The position numbers and the translations under genes were made by a program. Below the pieces are notes generated by a model. It ran no database searches. It had not been told where the DNA came from and saw only the letters and a program-made list of their open reading frames with translations. A stretch of 64,000 bases of DNA from Aphis gossypii (Eukaryota > Arthropoda > Insecta > Hemiptera > Aphididae), in assembly GCF_020184175.1 (NCBI RefSeq), contig NC_065531.1:69658604-69722603 (forward strand). Direction: 5' to 3'. Positions 13,340-28,559 of this stretch are shown here, one piece after another (positions within the stretch are counted from its first letter, which is position 1; every line of letters starts with the position of its first letter).

Positions 13340-13960
13340 TAAGGTACCGGTTGTTTGCCGAAAACGATCAGTCTTCTTCGACAACTCAAGTCTTCAACAT
13401 CTATAAAAAAAAAACAACCAAGAAGGATCGCATTGAAGAAACCAATCAGCAGAACGAATAGTCACTACGACGATCAGGCCATCGACAAGTACCGGCGCCG
13501 CAGACAGACAACCAGTTGCCACCACGCCATTTCCACCGTCGACGCATTGTGGCTGCCTACTTCACTGACTGACGGCAACCGCCCGGCGAGCACCTCTCAG
13601 GGTTAGTAAATCCACTATCGGTACAATCTTGGCCAGACGTCCATGGTCTGACGAACTCCCTCGACGTTCCGTCGAAGAGTGCCGCAGTCGCCGTGAAACA
13701 GGGATCCACGGTGCGTTCGACATCTCTTCAGTGAAGCCGACTTGGGAATAGTTTCTACGACAATCAATCCAGAGACAAGTATCCAGCGCCACAGACAAGG
13801 TAAGTATAAATGGAATAGGGCTCCTGGCAATACCACTAGAAAAACGCGCCTATGTTGTGGAAATTTAGCAGTCCTAGATAAAACTAAAACTTATATAATA
13901 GTAATATTTAAAAATAACCGTCACAGGATACACGGATAAAATGATGGGGAAAGAAAACCG
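13340..13960 (+). other. GC-elevated island with internal duplication and strong splice donor
   Basis: A CpG-containing island in AT-rich DNA. Segment 13464-13510 (CTACGACGATCAGGCCATCG then ACAAGTACCGGCGCCGCAGA) is imperfectly repeated about 288 bp later at 13752-13799 (CTACGACAATCAATCCAGAG then ACAAGTATCCAGCGCCACAG). The second copy ends in ACAAG followed by GTAAGTAT, an excellent 5' splice site at 13800. Overlapping frames on both strands (65-83 codons) have no domains, and the 83-codon plus frame starts at TTG. It may be a non-coding exon or the leader of a decayed retroelement. Confidence 0.35.
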
Positions 13961-16900
13961 ATGGCATTCGTGAGAATTGAACTATTACGACTACTGGTTA
14001 TCTATGTTTGCGTTTGCTGCACTTCGTGATAGGTAAAGTGCAGTGTTTTATAAAATATAGGGTGGCGAGCAAGTGACAACTATGGTGATCTATTTAAAAT
14101 ACTCAAATTGGAAACATAAATTAACGTAGGTCAAAACCATCAACAAATCCTCGAAGTTTTTCACAATATTGTTATTCGATTTAATTTAAATTTTATTTTA
14201 AATTTCTAATTTAAGACTTATCTAATTGAAGATGTACTATGTGATTGAAAAAATTGGCATGATAATGAACATGATTTTTGAATCGTCTGAAACTTACATT
14301 TACATTTATTTTTTCTTAACAATCGGTTTAAATAATTAAATAACATTTTAAGTCTAAATATTTTATATCTTCTAAAAACTTTTGACAAATATATTGTGCG
14401 ACTGAACTTTAACAGCATACAACTCACTACTTTACGACTAATCAATGGTATGTCATTATGTAGGTAATAGTTAAATATACGTGGGTATTTACAGCACTTG
14501 ACTCAACATTTCAATTGTTTAAAACAAACTTGTTGAAGTGTATCTAACTATGAATAACAATTTTTCTGTTCACAAAACCAACTTTGCAATGTAATTAATA
14601 ACAAACAAAATGTACCTATGTCATACAACAAATAAAATATAATAAAAACTATTTATAATATACTATTTGTTTTTCAAACATTAGAGTGACCGACATATAA
14701 AATTCAAAAATAGTTTAAATGCTTAGGTGATGTGACAAGAGTTATTGGTTGTAAGACTAGTTTCAATTGAGAGTTAAAACGATAACCATGGCAACATATA
14801 TTCCAAAACAAGCTTACTATCCGAGACGTCTGCACTCTACTGTACCTATACATAGATACTGACCGTTAACGCCATACCGTGCATTTAGCATTCCTAAGCG
14901 TCTACTGGAATATACCACTTCGACGAGGTTGTGAATACTAATCCTAGTTTCATAAATTTCACTATAATCAGCTTTGACCTTTACTTCGTGCATCGAATCA
15001 TTCGCTTAACCGACAACGTTCAATGGCACTTGTACCGATCTAAATAATATTGCTCTCCCGCTACATCACCGTTGAAACGATAATATAATATAGTTTGTGT
15101 TTTTCCTACCATAGTGTTAAAATCAACCGGAAGTATCCATCGATGAATTAAAGTTTATCGGATGTAACTCAATTATAGATCCAAACTAAATAAACTGTTA
15201 CAGTCGATAATTATTGCGTTTCATCTAATTAAAAATATGGCACTTGTCTTAGATATTGTTACGTCTAGGTACTACTTATAATCGTTTATTGTCGATAAAG
15301 GCACAATTATAATTATAAATGTATAATTTAAATAGTGTATTATATTTATATATTTATTTAATATACATACATATATATATATAATATATATAGGTAGTTT
15401 ATAAGTAAAACATATTATGTACAATTATTATACTCCACATATTTAATCACAGCACAGATTATTAAAAAGGGATCATTTTAAATACCTAACATAAATATAT
15501 TATCGATGCAAAAAGTTAAAAAATATTCGTTCAATAATATTATTATATCTACTCATAAAACTATTTACTTCAATAAAAAATGAAATATAACATATTATTG
15601 TAATAGTATCTAAATTTGTTTTTAACGACTAAAGATTTTTACATTTAGATTGTACATACAACATACATCGGATATTTATCATTTTCAAATGAGTTTTGAA
15701 ATTAACAAACATCAGAGTTTATCAAATTCAAATACATTATTTTCAACGCACTTTAACCATTAGAGACTATTAAACAACAAAATATGTGTATACTGAATAA
15801 ATATAATAATCCCTTATTATATTCCAATCATGATATTTATGGTTGAAAAGTATTTTTTTCATAATAAAAGATTTATATACATTCATCATTGTTTTATTTT
15901 ATACATATTTAATAAGCTCAAAAAATACCGCAAGATACATTACCTATAAATTATAATGATATATAATACGTAACTATTATCTTAATTAATTAGTTTTATT
16001 AAATATTATCTAAGTTTAAAAATAAATAAATTAAATATGTTTTATGTATTCAACCTTGTATTGCATATTATAATATGATAAATAGATTTATGATTGATAT
16101 TTCAATAATTCTATTTTATATATGTTTTAGAATTTCTAATTATTAATTTGAAGAAAGATAAACTAAATTTAAGTAATCCTTAAGGATCATAAAATTAATT
16201 ATTGCATCGAAAATTAAACAGAATTTGTACCCATGAGTATTATTGTTGTATTAGGTATTTCAAATCAAATATGCATTTTATAAATCGTTTAAATTGAACA
16301 ACAAAATATATGGGTACATTTTCTTATATATATTTATAAATAATATTATATCATATTTATAATAGTAATTAGTAATAGGTATTATCAAAATAACATAATT
16401 TAATTTGTCTTGACTGGAATTTAAAAAAAAAACATAAAACTATATCAGTACATACGTACCATAATAATAATATGATGCTGAATAAATAAATTATTGAAAA
16501 AAATCTAAAATTAACTTCTAAAATAAAAATTAACTTAATAGAATGTATGTATAAAATGATTTATTTATGTGAGCAAAATTAGTACTATACACACTAGCAA
16601 AAATCGTTTAAAAATGTGTTTTACACAAGCGTATTATATTTTTAAGAACACAGCTAAAATATATTTTATCTTCGAAATTCTCTGCACACTCTAACAGTGT
16701 ATTATTTCTGTCGAATTAAAAAAACACCATTTTCGTTTATACTTTCATGCATAAAAACATTAATAATTCAATGTATATACTATAGCTAAATCAAAGAGAA
16801 ATATTTGTTTATTTCGTTATTTTATTCAAAATAATTATTTAAATAGGTAATAATAAAAAGTACCATTTAGATAATTCTAAAAGTGACAAAAATTGAAAAA

Positions 16901-17699
16901 GTGAAAACTATAAGGGTATTTTAGATTCTAAGTGAAACATAGAATGCTTTAAAATATTTTCTATTGAAAATATAAAAATTCTTTTTGAAATATTTATAGA
17001 CATTTAAAACCCTTGAACTTTTTTTTATAAAAATGTTGATAAAAATGTTTTGCTTTGATCAAAATGTTTGAAAAAAAAATGTTCCTTTCAAACTTTCCGA
17101 TTTACATAAACATATTTTTTATAAGCATTTAAGTTTAAATTTTGACAAAATCACGAAAATTCACCAATTATATTGTATAATATATTGTAATTAAAAATTC
17201 ATCAAATTTAAAATTGTATTAGAAATATCTTAAAAATATCATACGAGTTCCTTCACAAGTTGTTTTTTCTAGAGTTTAAAAAAAAATTGGGAAAAATCAT
17301 TAGTATTATTATAGACATCTGAGTTTAAAAATTGATAATATTTGAAATTTAGATGAAAAATGATGATATTTTCTTTAATAGTTTTATTTTTTCAATCCAA
17401 AATATATAAATCTTGAAATTCAAAACTTTTCACCGTTACATATATATTATTATTTTTTATACTCAATACAATTTTTAAACGTTAGTCTTATTAACTAAAT
17501 ATTATGATTCATAACTTATATATTATATATATATAATATATATATGCCATTTGTGTAATAATAATAATTATTATACATTATTTACATTATTACATTATTA
17601 TGTGAGATATTCTGAGCAATCACTATTTTGAACAACAGTATAACTAATATAAAAATGAATTACAAATAGTCATATAAATAAATAAATAATAAAATACCC
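13961..17699. other. AT-rich spacer with one moderately complex stretch
   Basis: Mostly AT-rich. The part at 14740-15180 has higher complexity without open frames and could be conserved non-coding DNA, but nothing in the sequence alone proves it. No gene seen. Confidence 0.5.
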
Positions 17700-17870
17700 T
17701 GTGTAATAGAGCCTGACACAACGTCTCCACTCAAAATTGGATTTTGTAAGCAATGATTTATCATCGAATTCAGATTTAACACATCCATTACAGTGACCTC
17801 AATGACTCAATGTCAAGGTATACTCAAAACCTAATGTGTATAGAAGAGAAACTTCGCCGATCTTTTTATG
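17700..17870 (+). repeat. Dispersed repeat family B, copy 1
   Basis: Shares the ordered blocks ATGATTTATCATcgAATTCA, GATTTAACACATCCATTA, AGTGAC..., then a GAGAAacTTCGCCGATtttt tail with copies at 52610-52785 and 54770-54960. I associate this sequence with a high-copy interspersed repeat of aphid genomes (recollection, not searched). No coding capacity. Confidence 0.75.
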
Positions 17871-20800
17871 TTTATTATTAGTTACCTAATATTATTTTTA
17901 TGAAACTAAAAATAAATTTAAAACTCAATTTTAAACTTTAATAATACTTTTCGATAATACAATAATATGAATATTGAATATATCCATACATATACAATAT
18001 ATATATATACATATGTTATGTTAATAAAAAAATTAAGATATTCCAATGTTGTAAAATTGATGTTATTTAATAGTTCCATTAATATAGTAGTATACCTATA
18101 ATAGTATAATAATAGATTAAAAATGTCAATAAAATCGTTTTTTATTTCAAAAGATCATTCCTCTAAATAATTGTAATTGAAAATCACACATTATTTAAAT
18201 CATAAAATAATAATTGAAGTAATCTAAAATAATAAGCGAAACACATGCTGGTGTATACGTTTAATGAAAAAAATTACTTGAGTAAGTCGAGGTAAACCAT
18301 CATCAATAGCGTTATCCTGTTATAGATTGATTGTAAAAAACTAAAATATTATTTAAATATAAAAGTTTAAAGTTAGTATGGTGTTAGTATGGTGTAAAAA
18401 ATTGGATCAGTCCAGTTTAAAATTAACTAGATTTTCTTTAAATTATCACTTGGATTACAAAATATATTTTTTAAATTTTTAAATTGTAACTAAAAATGAT
18501 TTAAAATATATCCTACTATTACCTTGTATTGCAATTAAGCTGTAGTGGCTTAACAAATTTTTATTAATAATAATTGTTTAGTACAGTATAATTTAAAAAA
18601 TATATAATAATTAATAAATTATTTAAACTAAAGATATTGATATGCATATTATTATATATGAACAACATTTTAACTTAAACATTATTTTTTAAATTATCTG
18701 GAAAAAGTTAACAATGGATACTTTAACTTTTTTAAGTTGTTTAATATAATAAGAAAAAAATTAATTAACTAGTTAAGTTCAAAAGTTTATAAAAAATAAT
18801 TTTTTAACTTATATTAATCTCAACTTTGTTATTTTCATTATAAAATAGTTTTTAATAATATTAATATAAACACCTGAATTTTTAGTTCTTAATATTTTAG
18901 AACATAATATGGCTTGTTGAAAAAATCTTTTCAATCATCTTGTTATTCTAAAATATGTACTTTTACTTCATAAATAAATTAATACATTTCTTGTATTGAT
19001 ATTTTTCATATACCTACAATTAATTAGTTTTTTTTTCACTGTTAAATTAACGTATGACTCAGAAAAATCGTTAAATATTTAACTTACATTTTTAATTTTT
19101 TTAAATATTTAGATTTAGATGACTAATCTAAATAGTCTTTTATTCATATATTATATGAATTATCATATATTATTATTTTCATCTGTTTAAGCTAAATCTC
19201 CCTCAAATAAGTTTGGACATAAGTAATTAAAACATTGTTGATAATGTCTCACGCCTCAAAATATATACGACCAATTCAAAAGTTAAGATTTAAACAATAC
19301 TTTGTCAATTATTTGTATTAAGTTGTGTATATGCTTATTGTTTTATTGATGACATTAAAGTTTAAAGGCTTCTATATAGATGAGCAAAATACATACATGT
19401 TCTTATCGTTCTAAATATTTATAAGCCATCTGTAAGTTTTATATTAATATTCTTGTAGTTCTCAGAATAGCTCAATTGTATTTTATAAAATTAAATGATT
19501 GAAATAATAGTTTTCCCCGTAAAACAATAAAATATTTTTTAAATTAAAAAAATAATTTATTAGAATCGAAAAAAAAACTAAGAAAATAATAATATAGAAA
19601 CAGATACCTATTTAGACATTTATATTGTGGTTAATTTAAATTTTCTTAGGAAATCAATAAGCATTAAGCGATACATAACCCATCGTAGTGTAAAATGGCA
19701 ATAAACAATCAGAGTAGTACTACAAACAATACAAATCAATGATTTTTCAAATCTAAACTTCTACTCAAATGTTTCATAGAATCATTTTTTTAATATGTTT
19801 TAGTAAGTTCAGTTTTAAATTTTGAGTGGAACGATGAATGTATTCGCTTTTCAACAGATGAGTGTGACGAATGTGTATGTTTTATTTTTTTTCGGTCGTT
19901 TGTCACTACTTGGATCAGTAAAAATAAAAATGCTTCAATATTCTTCGATGATAGTTTCTGATACCAAATGGGATCTAGTTTCTGCATTGGGTAGTCATAA
20001 AAAATTCTCAATTCTTTTAAAAAAAAAAAAAAAACCGCCGGAAAAAACAAAAATAAAATTTAGAAAATCGAGTATTTTAACAATACTATTTATTGATAAA
20101 ATTTATTTTGTTTGTTTGTAGTAATTCAAAAATAAATTACTATAAAAACGTAACATTTTTGCCAATTTATTCATACCACTCTTTACATTTTAGTTAATCT
20201 GTATTAACTCGAAAGTTAACAATAATATATGATTAAAATATTATGTAGTTGCACTATTACAACAATTAATAATATTATATTATAATGGAATGTTTTTGTA
20301 CAAAAATTATTTAACGTACATTATTAGTTATTACTAATAATAATGAAATATATTGCTATACTAAAAATATAAATAGTAATATAAGCATAATATATTATAC
20401 TCTAATTTTATTACACTAATGTACATGAAAACACCAACCAAGCTTCTAAAACTGAAATTTTATCCTCGCAATCATTCATTTATTATTCTTAACAATCAAA
20501 GATATTTTAGCTTTAATAAAAAATATTAAAAGTATACTTATATAGCTAACCAACAACAATGTTTATCTCATTCCACTAAACTTACTAAATTTCATGAAAT
20601 CAAATAATTTAGCAATTATTGATCTTCTATCTTGAGTCGATCAAAAAAATTGATGTTATTTTAATAAATTTCAAAATTGGGCACATAAAAATACCACAAC
20701 GTTTTGTGAAATGAAAACACCCCAATGTGCATCTTCTGCGGGAAAATATAAATAAGATGAAATAAAATAAATAAGATTTAATGCTATATTCAGAACAGAA

Positions 20801-22283
20801 ACAATTCTAAGCTTCTAGAATCAATAGCCGAATCACCCAAATCGGGACTCAGTGTACTGTATCTCCAGCAGATATAATTGGTCTCAATGATGCATTTGAT
20901 AGTAGCCATTCATCGTTGCTGCCAATTTGCTCAACAAACTTCAAGATTTCTTAACTGCTCATCAATTATGTTCATTACAAGTATATTTGTTAACTTCTTA
21001 CCTATCTATTTTTATAACATCCATATTTTATGTAAATAAATAGATTTATAAATCTCTCCTAATGACCACCAATTTATTATCTTCTTTAAATAAAAAATTA
21101 TAATAATAATTTAAAAAATTTAAAAATAAAGACTATAAAATACAAATTATACTTTATTTAGTATTGCTGAAATAACGATTAAATAAGATTCAGATTACCA
21201 ATACTTATTTCATACATATTTCGCCGAAGTAAGCCAATCAAAACAAGTGCTTAACTCCGGATCAGAGTACTATTTCCAGCTTTATTTTATTGTAATAAAA
21301 AAAAAGCCTAAGATGATATATATTTTTTTTTTTTTTTGTTACTTAATATATAAGCTCATTTAATAATGTAATAAATATTATTAAATATTAACAATTCTTT
21401 GTTTACTTAAAAATATTAATATTAAAGTACCGCACAAAAACCATCATGTATGATAATATATACAACCCAAATTATATTATTTAATATTCATCAAAAATAA
21501 TTAATTTTCATGTGTACACCTAGTTTATAACTTTTCTGAATTATTAAATAATAAAACATATTTTATGGCTCGCATCTTATGGAATTATTCATGAAACATA
21601 TTTGCCAACTCCTCAGAATTAAAATTGAATTGTTTTATCCAGACATATATCAAATAACATTTAAGACTTTCTTAATTAATTTAGTGTTATGTGATTGATA
21701 TATTTACATTCAAATTAAGCTCTTTGAATATATCGCGATAAAATATTCAATATTAGATTTTTAGGCTATTTTCTGGTGATAATTTGGAAAACTTAATATA
21801 TTTGTACACTTTTATTATACTGATAACGAAATATAAAATCAATCACTATGTTTTAAATTTAATAAACTAATAATCTATAAACATTGGTCACAATATTTTG
21901 CACGTATGTACACGTTTCAGCAGGTTAAATATAAAAGGTGTCACTAAGGAAACTTTTATGAGATTGTGGTATTAATAAATTTGTTTAACACGAGAAGTAC
22001 TTAACTGAAATAATCCAAAGTTACATTGTAGCACTTAATTAACTTATTTATAAAACGAAAAAATCCCCTTATACTAAAATTAGTGAAATATAATTGGAGT
22101 TTTACATTTTTAATTTTTTAGAGTCTCTGAGGATCAAGGATACTATACAAAAAGTTTTAACATTAAAGTTTTAACGATGAAAAATGTCTAATTTAAAAAG
22201 TTAGAGTAATGAAAACTTGATTGTATGCTCTCTGTGAGATGTCATCTGTAACTAGCGTACGCTGTGTCTACTTTGTACAGTTC
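17871..22283. other. AT-rich spacer, no gene seen
   Basis: Apart from the family A-related repeat at 19815-20000, only AT-rich DNA. A less AT-rich stretch at 20800-20950 has no usable frame. Confidence 0.55.
19815..20000 (+). repeat. Dispersed repeat family A-related copy
   Basis: Head TTTTGAGTGGAACGATGAAT, then ATGAGTGTGACGAATGTG, CTTGGATCAGTAAAA, ATGCTTCAATATTCTTCGAT and GATACCAAATGGGATC. Open frames on both strands here (up to 99 codons) are repeat shadows. Confidence 0.6.
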
Positions 22284-22445
22284 TTAGTTCATACGCACGA
22301 TTAATTCTAGGATCCATACACAGACACGTTGGAATTCGTTTATATATTTTCCCCACATTACCTGGTAAACATTACTATTCAACCCTACACGCCTGGTAAT
22401 GGTGATAACTTCTCCCTGGGGTAGAGATTTTGCACGCCTTCCTAT
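22284..22445 (-). other. Unassigned stop-free minus-strand frame
   Basis: 53 sense codons ending in TAA at 22284, without an ATG at the start. It includes RRAKSLPQGEVITITRRVGL and NEFQRVCVWILEL. Composition is clearly less AT-rich than the flanks. TACCAGGCGTG and TACCAGGTAATG repeats within it suggest a repeat origin as well. No domain recognised. Confidence 0.25.
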
Positions 22446-25400
22446 TTACACACGATTTGGACGATAACATTAATAATTGATGAGTATGATAAATAATCTG
22501 ATATTGTTTTTATATGTTTTAATTTTCCTAATTTTAAAAACCTTCAGGGCTTTTCAAATTCCATAACAGTTTAACATAGTTGTTTTGTAGGTATAATATA
22601 TTGTGATAGGACAGATTTTAAAAATGCAAAATAAATGAAATTTAACCTACTCTTTTGGCATTTCAATTTAAAACTAAAAACTATTTAAACTTTTTCCGTT
22701 TAAACGTTGACTATTCAAATTATTATCATCTAAACTTTTAAATTGATACGGTGATACTTATATAATGTTTTCGATGAAATGGGGTTTTAGTAATAAACAA
22801 ATTCTTGATGAGATCAATTTATTTATTATAGGTAAATTGTACATTATTTAGTAAAATATATTCAGTATACTTCTAAAAATTATCTACTTAACTCTGAATC
22901 CTGCAAAATTAATTTAAATTACCTATTCATTAGATAAAAAAAAAATAACCATCAAAAGATAATATAATAAGTATAATTGTTTACCAATCTAAAATGTACC
23001 TGATGTGAAGAAGGTTCACTGGACATCCGTTTAGCAAAAATATTGATTTCATGAAATAGATACAACATAATATGATACATATATACATCGTTATATCCTG
23101 TTTTTTTTAGAGTTTAGAGGGTATTTTAAAGGGTAGATACTAATTTCCAAACGGAAATTTAAATTTTCTCTTCAGCCATAACTAATTATCTTTAGTTTTA
23201 TATATTTTTATGGTTAACTGTTTTTTGGAAATTGTAATTTATTATAACTAAATTGATTTGCGGAAGATATCACTGGAGTAAGCCATTTATCCATATTCAA
23301 GTATAAAAATAAACAGTTATATTTACTTTATAAATATATACTTTTAATTGTTATATGTGATATACCTACGAAAATGCATTATATTATATCTTAATTATTA
23401 ATCTCTACAGGTATTAACACACCTTCATATATATATCATTAAGTTTGGAACCTCTCCAGAAACACTATATAAACTAAATGTATGCTTAAAGCTATTAAAA
23501 TTATAAATTTAATTTAATTTAATACTATTTTTATTTTAATCAACAAAATCTAAAATAAAAATTTACAAGTACATAATATGACAAGATCCATAAAAATATT
23601 CTATAATGACTACATAATATGATTATATTTAATTTAAAATAAAAAATGTATACATACAGTATGATAAGTTTAGAAAAGTTAACGAAAGATTAAAGAGCAG
23701 GTACAAAGTTTGATAAAAATCTGACTAGGTCTGACAGATGTTCGTAGAGACAACATTATATAATGTTTATGAAATGGCTGTATTATTTGAATCACTGTAA
23801 TGTTTTTTAATATGTATTACTTAAATAGTATATGTAGGCGATTCAATATAATATTATAGTAGTTGGAAAGGTAATATTATTAAATTAAGTTAAAAGTTGA
23901 GTTTGGTTTAATAACGTACTTATTTGAATTTAACTTCAATTTGAATGTAGGTATTCTTTTTCAAACATAAATATAAGATATGAACATTCATTCTTATAAA
24001 TGTTACCTTCTTTATCGGAAGATAAATTTATGTGACATTAATACATTATAGGTATTATTACACACATATTTATTATTAAACATATAATATATGCACAATT
24101 TAACCAACCAAATTTTCAAAACATTTTTGTTTAGTGTTTTTTAAATAAATCAAGCCACTACCTCTTATAGAAAAAGTATTAATAAATTATAATATTATCC
24201 TTTACTATGTTATAAAACTGTTTTTTTCTAACCACTAAAATAGATTATATACATAAAAAAATTAACAATACAAATGTTGGTTAAATCAGATAATATCTAA
24301 TCACTACTCATGGCAATTTGGATTTGAAATTTTATTTTATTTTATTTTAATTTTTTTTGAAATAGTATTTAAAACTTTCAAATAATTTCATTAAAAAAAA
24401 AAAAATTAAATAATACTTGTTGTTTTAATAATTAATTATTTAGCGCCTCACGGTGATCATTAGATAAGTTGATTTAATATTCAAAAAATCTAAATAATTT
24501 AATAAATATGGTCTTAATTTATACTTAAAAATTCCAAAAATCAGAATTAAAATAAACTCATCATTATTTATTTATAAGTAAAAAAGAAAGCAAGCATACC
24601 TTTAGTGAATCATTTTGTACAAAGCGTAATAAATACAGTATAAAAAAAACTAATTTACGATGTATTGTTAAATCTCTAATTTATATAATATTTATTCAGT
24701 AATAAAGAATTACTGCTATGTTAACCTTTTAATAAATATGTACCAACTTAGTTTTATAATATGTATTGTTTTTATTGAATTTAGAGCTTTGATCTTCTTT
24801 TTTCTTCTTTTTAAATGCTTCATCAGACATCAGACAATTTCATATAATTTTTATATACCTATTTTAGAAACATTATAATTATACTAACTAAATAAATGTT
24901 AATTACATAATGTATTAAATTTAAATCTAATCTGATTATGTTGCATGATTTGGAGCCTCAAACAAAACGTAAACGTGCAAATGAACCAAAAACGTACATA
25001 TGTCTCTTGGTCCTTTTTCTTCACCTCTATTTAATTTAAACTGAACTCAAAATTAGTATATTTTAATGAGCATATCGTTTTTGCCGTCTAGTTAGCATTA
25101 TTTATAGCATTTGAAGCTTTAAAAGTGGTTGGTTGCATCAGGTGGACAGTATCTGTGAGAAATTAATTTAATGATAATTGTAATAATCCTTTGTAGTCAT
25201 CCATAAAATATTTTTTGTATAGGTACTTGTTGAATACACAATTTTTTTATATCGTAATTAATTTTATAACTTGACACAATTTAATGTTCACGCCTATCAT
25301 GACATAACCCTCAATGCCATTTATCTCTAAAAAAAAAGTAAAAATTCCCCATCTAACTATAATATATGTTTCTTATTACTTTTATTCAATAACTATAAAT

Positions 25401-26749
25401 AATAAATATAATTATCAATCATATTTAATGAATTTGTATAAGCAATATCAAATAAATCGTCCATTTTTAAAGTAAAACGTTATTTTTATTTTTAATTGGT
25501 TACATATTTAATATAATTATATACTTGATAATAGGTATACATGAAAAATGAAATAAATTATACACCATTGAAAAATTAATAGTTTCTTCTATCTAAACAG
25601 AGAATCGATTAACTACGTATAGGTAAAAGTTTGATGAATATTTGAGTAACTATACTAAAACAAAATAACTCATTTTTTCCCCCTAAAAATATTAACTATA
25701 CTTTCCAAATAAAGAAAAAGTAATTATTATCTTATGGTATTGTTAAAAATGCTCATTTACCTACAGTATTATCTAAAATTCCAATAAATTAGGAATATTT
25801 TTAACCTGAATCAATCCTGAAAATATCTGAGGACTCCATCACTACACGTGATATTTGATATATATATAAAAAAAATTAATTAATCCAATAAAAATAAAAA
25901 TAGCTAATAATATGTTTTACTAACTTCAATGATATATTAAATTAAATTTTCGTATTGCCGATTGTTAATTCAAATATCACTGGAAAACAACGAAAAAAAA
26001 TATTTTAATTTCTTTCAGTATTATAATAGACAAGGATTAATATGTATTTTTTAATAATTAGTGTTTATTATATTATTACAATGTATAGATAAAACGCAAT
26101 ATAAAAAATGATATTGGTGCGTTTTATTTGATTCAAAATATATACTACACTGTAGCATCATAGCATCCATATTAAAATTCTGTGTTCAAACTTTACAATA
26201 ACATTTACCGTGAACCAATACAATACTGTTTCTGACACTGAAAATATATATTCAATCCACTTTTTCTTGAACTTGAATTGTTGCTCGATTAATAACTTGA
26301 ACGTCGGCAATATATCGACAAATAAAATTGACCAATCATAAACGATTTTTTTTTTTTACTTAAAATTCCGTTAAGTTAATCAAACAATATATTTTGGCGT
26401 GTGTAAAAGTTGGTTTGGATAGGTGAAGTATTATGGTATTTAAGTATTCAGAATATAACCCAAGCAATTCATTATGTCATAATAATATAATTTAGGTGAT
26501 AATTTTCGTTAATGAGTATTAATTGCGTATGATAGTATTGCGTGTAAAGGAAGGGTTTAGGGATGGAAGCAATCACGATATATAAATTTATTTTTTATTT
26601 TAATATATACGAATATAATAATTACTATCTTATTTACCTATATCAAAACTTAAACTGGCCGTCTAACTCGTACTCAGTATAGTGTCAATTTTTTAATCGT
26701 TTTAAACATCTATAATTATTTATGATATTGGTCATACGCGAAATTGCTC
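22446..26749. other. AT-rich spacer, no gene seen
   Basis: No domain-bearing frame, transposon end or RNA gene was found. Low-complexity A and T tracts are frequent. Confidence 0.6.
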
Positions 26750-27450
26750 ATACAACGCAATTTTAAAAATACAATAAAAGGTGCACACAAAGAGATAAAA
26801 AATAATTCGGGTGGAAGTTTGTGTAATTAAAAAGTTAAAAAGAGGGACGACTGCTGCATCGAAAACAGTATAAGCATACTCCACAACGGCCAGGTCGGGA
26901 CAGGTCGGGTCATTGGTAGTTTTATTGGCGACTAAGTAAATGTATATATACACTTTTCAGAAAACGCTTTGTTTGTTAGGGATTTATTGCAATACTACGG
27001 GGCAGATAAGCCCACGCGAACTTTTACAATCCGACGGCAAATTTAAAAGAACTAGAAAAATAACAACAAAAAAAGTCGAACTTTTCCGACCGCGACCGGC
27101 ATGAAAGACGAGGGATGAAGTGGCCGGTTTCGGTAAAACAGGTAGGAAGTAAAATATATTATAATATATACATAAAACATATTATTCGGACACTTTGCAC
27201 GGTAACTCGGATATCGTCGAGAGTTTTTTTCTTCCCACCCCTCCAGTCGTACTGAATGTGGTGAGCGGCCTCGGAGAAACGGCGCACCGCGTAGATAACG
27301 CGCTTAGTCACGTGCTTATCCCCCCAGGCTTATCCGAAAAATCGACGAACATTTATTATTTTAAGTAAAACGAGGCCAATGCGAGTTTTATTATGCGCCT
27401 ACCGCAGGAGTCAATCTATATTATACAGGTATATGTGTTATATACCGTAT
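26750..27450. promoter_or_regulatory. GC-elevated island, candidate promoter or enhancer
   Basis: A CpG-bearing block (CCGACCGCGACCGGC near 27087, GGCGCACCGCG near 27281) with a CACGTG E-box at 27309-27314. Small open frames on the minus strand (73 and 105 codons, the latter reaching 27733) have ATG starts but no domain. Regulatory function is inferred only from the compositional contrast. Confidence 0.3.
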
Positions 27451-28559
27451 ATACCGCCATCGTGCATCGTTCGTTAACGTTGTGTTGATGGCAACAATGA
27501 AAAACGAATACAACGAGTTTAATAATAATTAATGGATGTCGACCGTGGTCTATAACAAATCTGCATACAAATTGCGATCTCAAGACTAGATTCAGAAATA
27601 AGTAATTACTTAAAAACGTTCTTGGTTTCTTATCCTTGAACCCCGAGGAAGTAAAACACTGATGTTTACCTAAAGTATATCGTTCAATTTTCAAATCGAT
27701 TTCACTAGAAAACGAAAAATTATAAAAATTCATTAATCTAAATACTTATTTTAAATAGATATTCGATTATCTATATCTATATTTTGATTAAATTATAAGG
27801 AAAACGCTTAAATTGTTGAAGGTTTTCCATTAAAATTTGACAGTATATTTTATTCTGCTAATCCAAATGTCTATAAATAGTTTGATGACTGGATGCACTA
27901 AAATATGCAGTACCTAGTACCTACTCAAATTAAAAAGAAAAATAGAAATAAAATATGAAATATTTCCCAAAACAAGTATTAATAATATTTAGAAGACAAA
28001 TGATAAGATAAAAAATAATATTGGAATATGTTTGTAGAATATTTCAAAAACTGAACACGGTAACATTAAAAATATTACCAGTCTAACCAACAATAGTAAA
28101 TCCGTATTATGAGAAGAAAAATTATTATATTTACATCTACCATGATTAGTAGAGGCACTTAAATATAACCGGACACTATTATTTATTAGTGTAGCTATTA
28201 AATATTACTGGATTGCAAATTGTATGAAAAAATCCTAAATTTAGTAAATAATCCGGGGATCCGAATCCGCTTGCAGTGTAATAAAAACATTGTTATTAGT
28301 TATTGCTACGTATAACGCGCTATATTCGAATGTAATAATTTTAATCCTTTGAAATTTAAATAATGTTTTGTATTATAACCCCGATAATATTAAATTTAAA
28401 TTGAATTTGTAGTTTTATAACATCACATGTAAAGTGTTAGTTCAATACAATTAACTTAGAATAACAAACGAATAATATTATATGCCTATGATTTGACGAT
28501 TATAGTTGATATAAATAAAATAATAATTAAACAAATAAAAGATTAGCAAATATCAATGA

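Noticed and set aside
14950..15005. Resemblance of TCAAAGCTGATT (minus) to the 3' part of bantam microRNA
   Set aside because: The seed end does not match and no matching hairpin arm is present.
19790..20121. Frames of 86 and 99 codons on both strands
   Set aside because: Covered by a dispersed repeat copy; translation of repeat DNA.
27416..27733. 105-codon minus frame
   Set aside because: Reads plausibly but has no domain, and half lies in a GC island where stops are rare; not supportable without transcripts.
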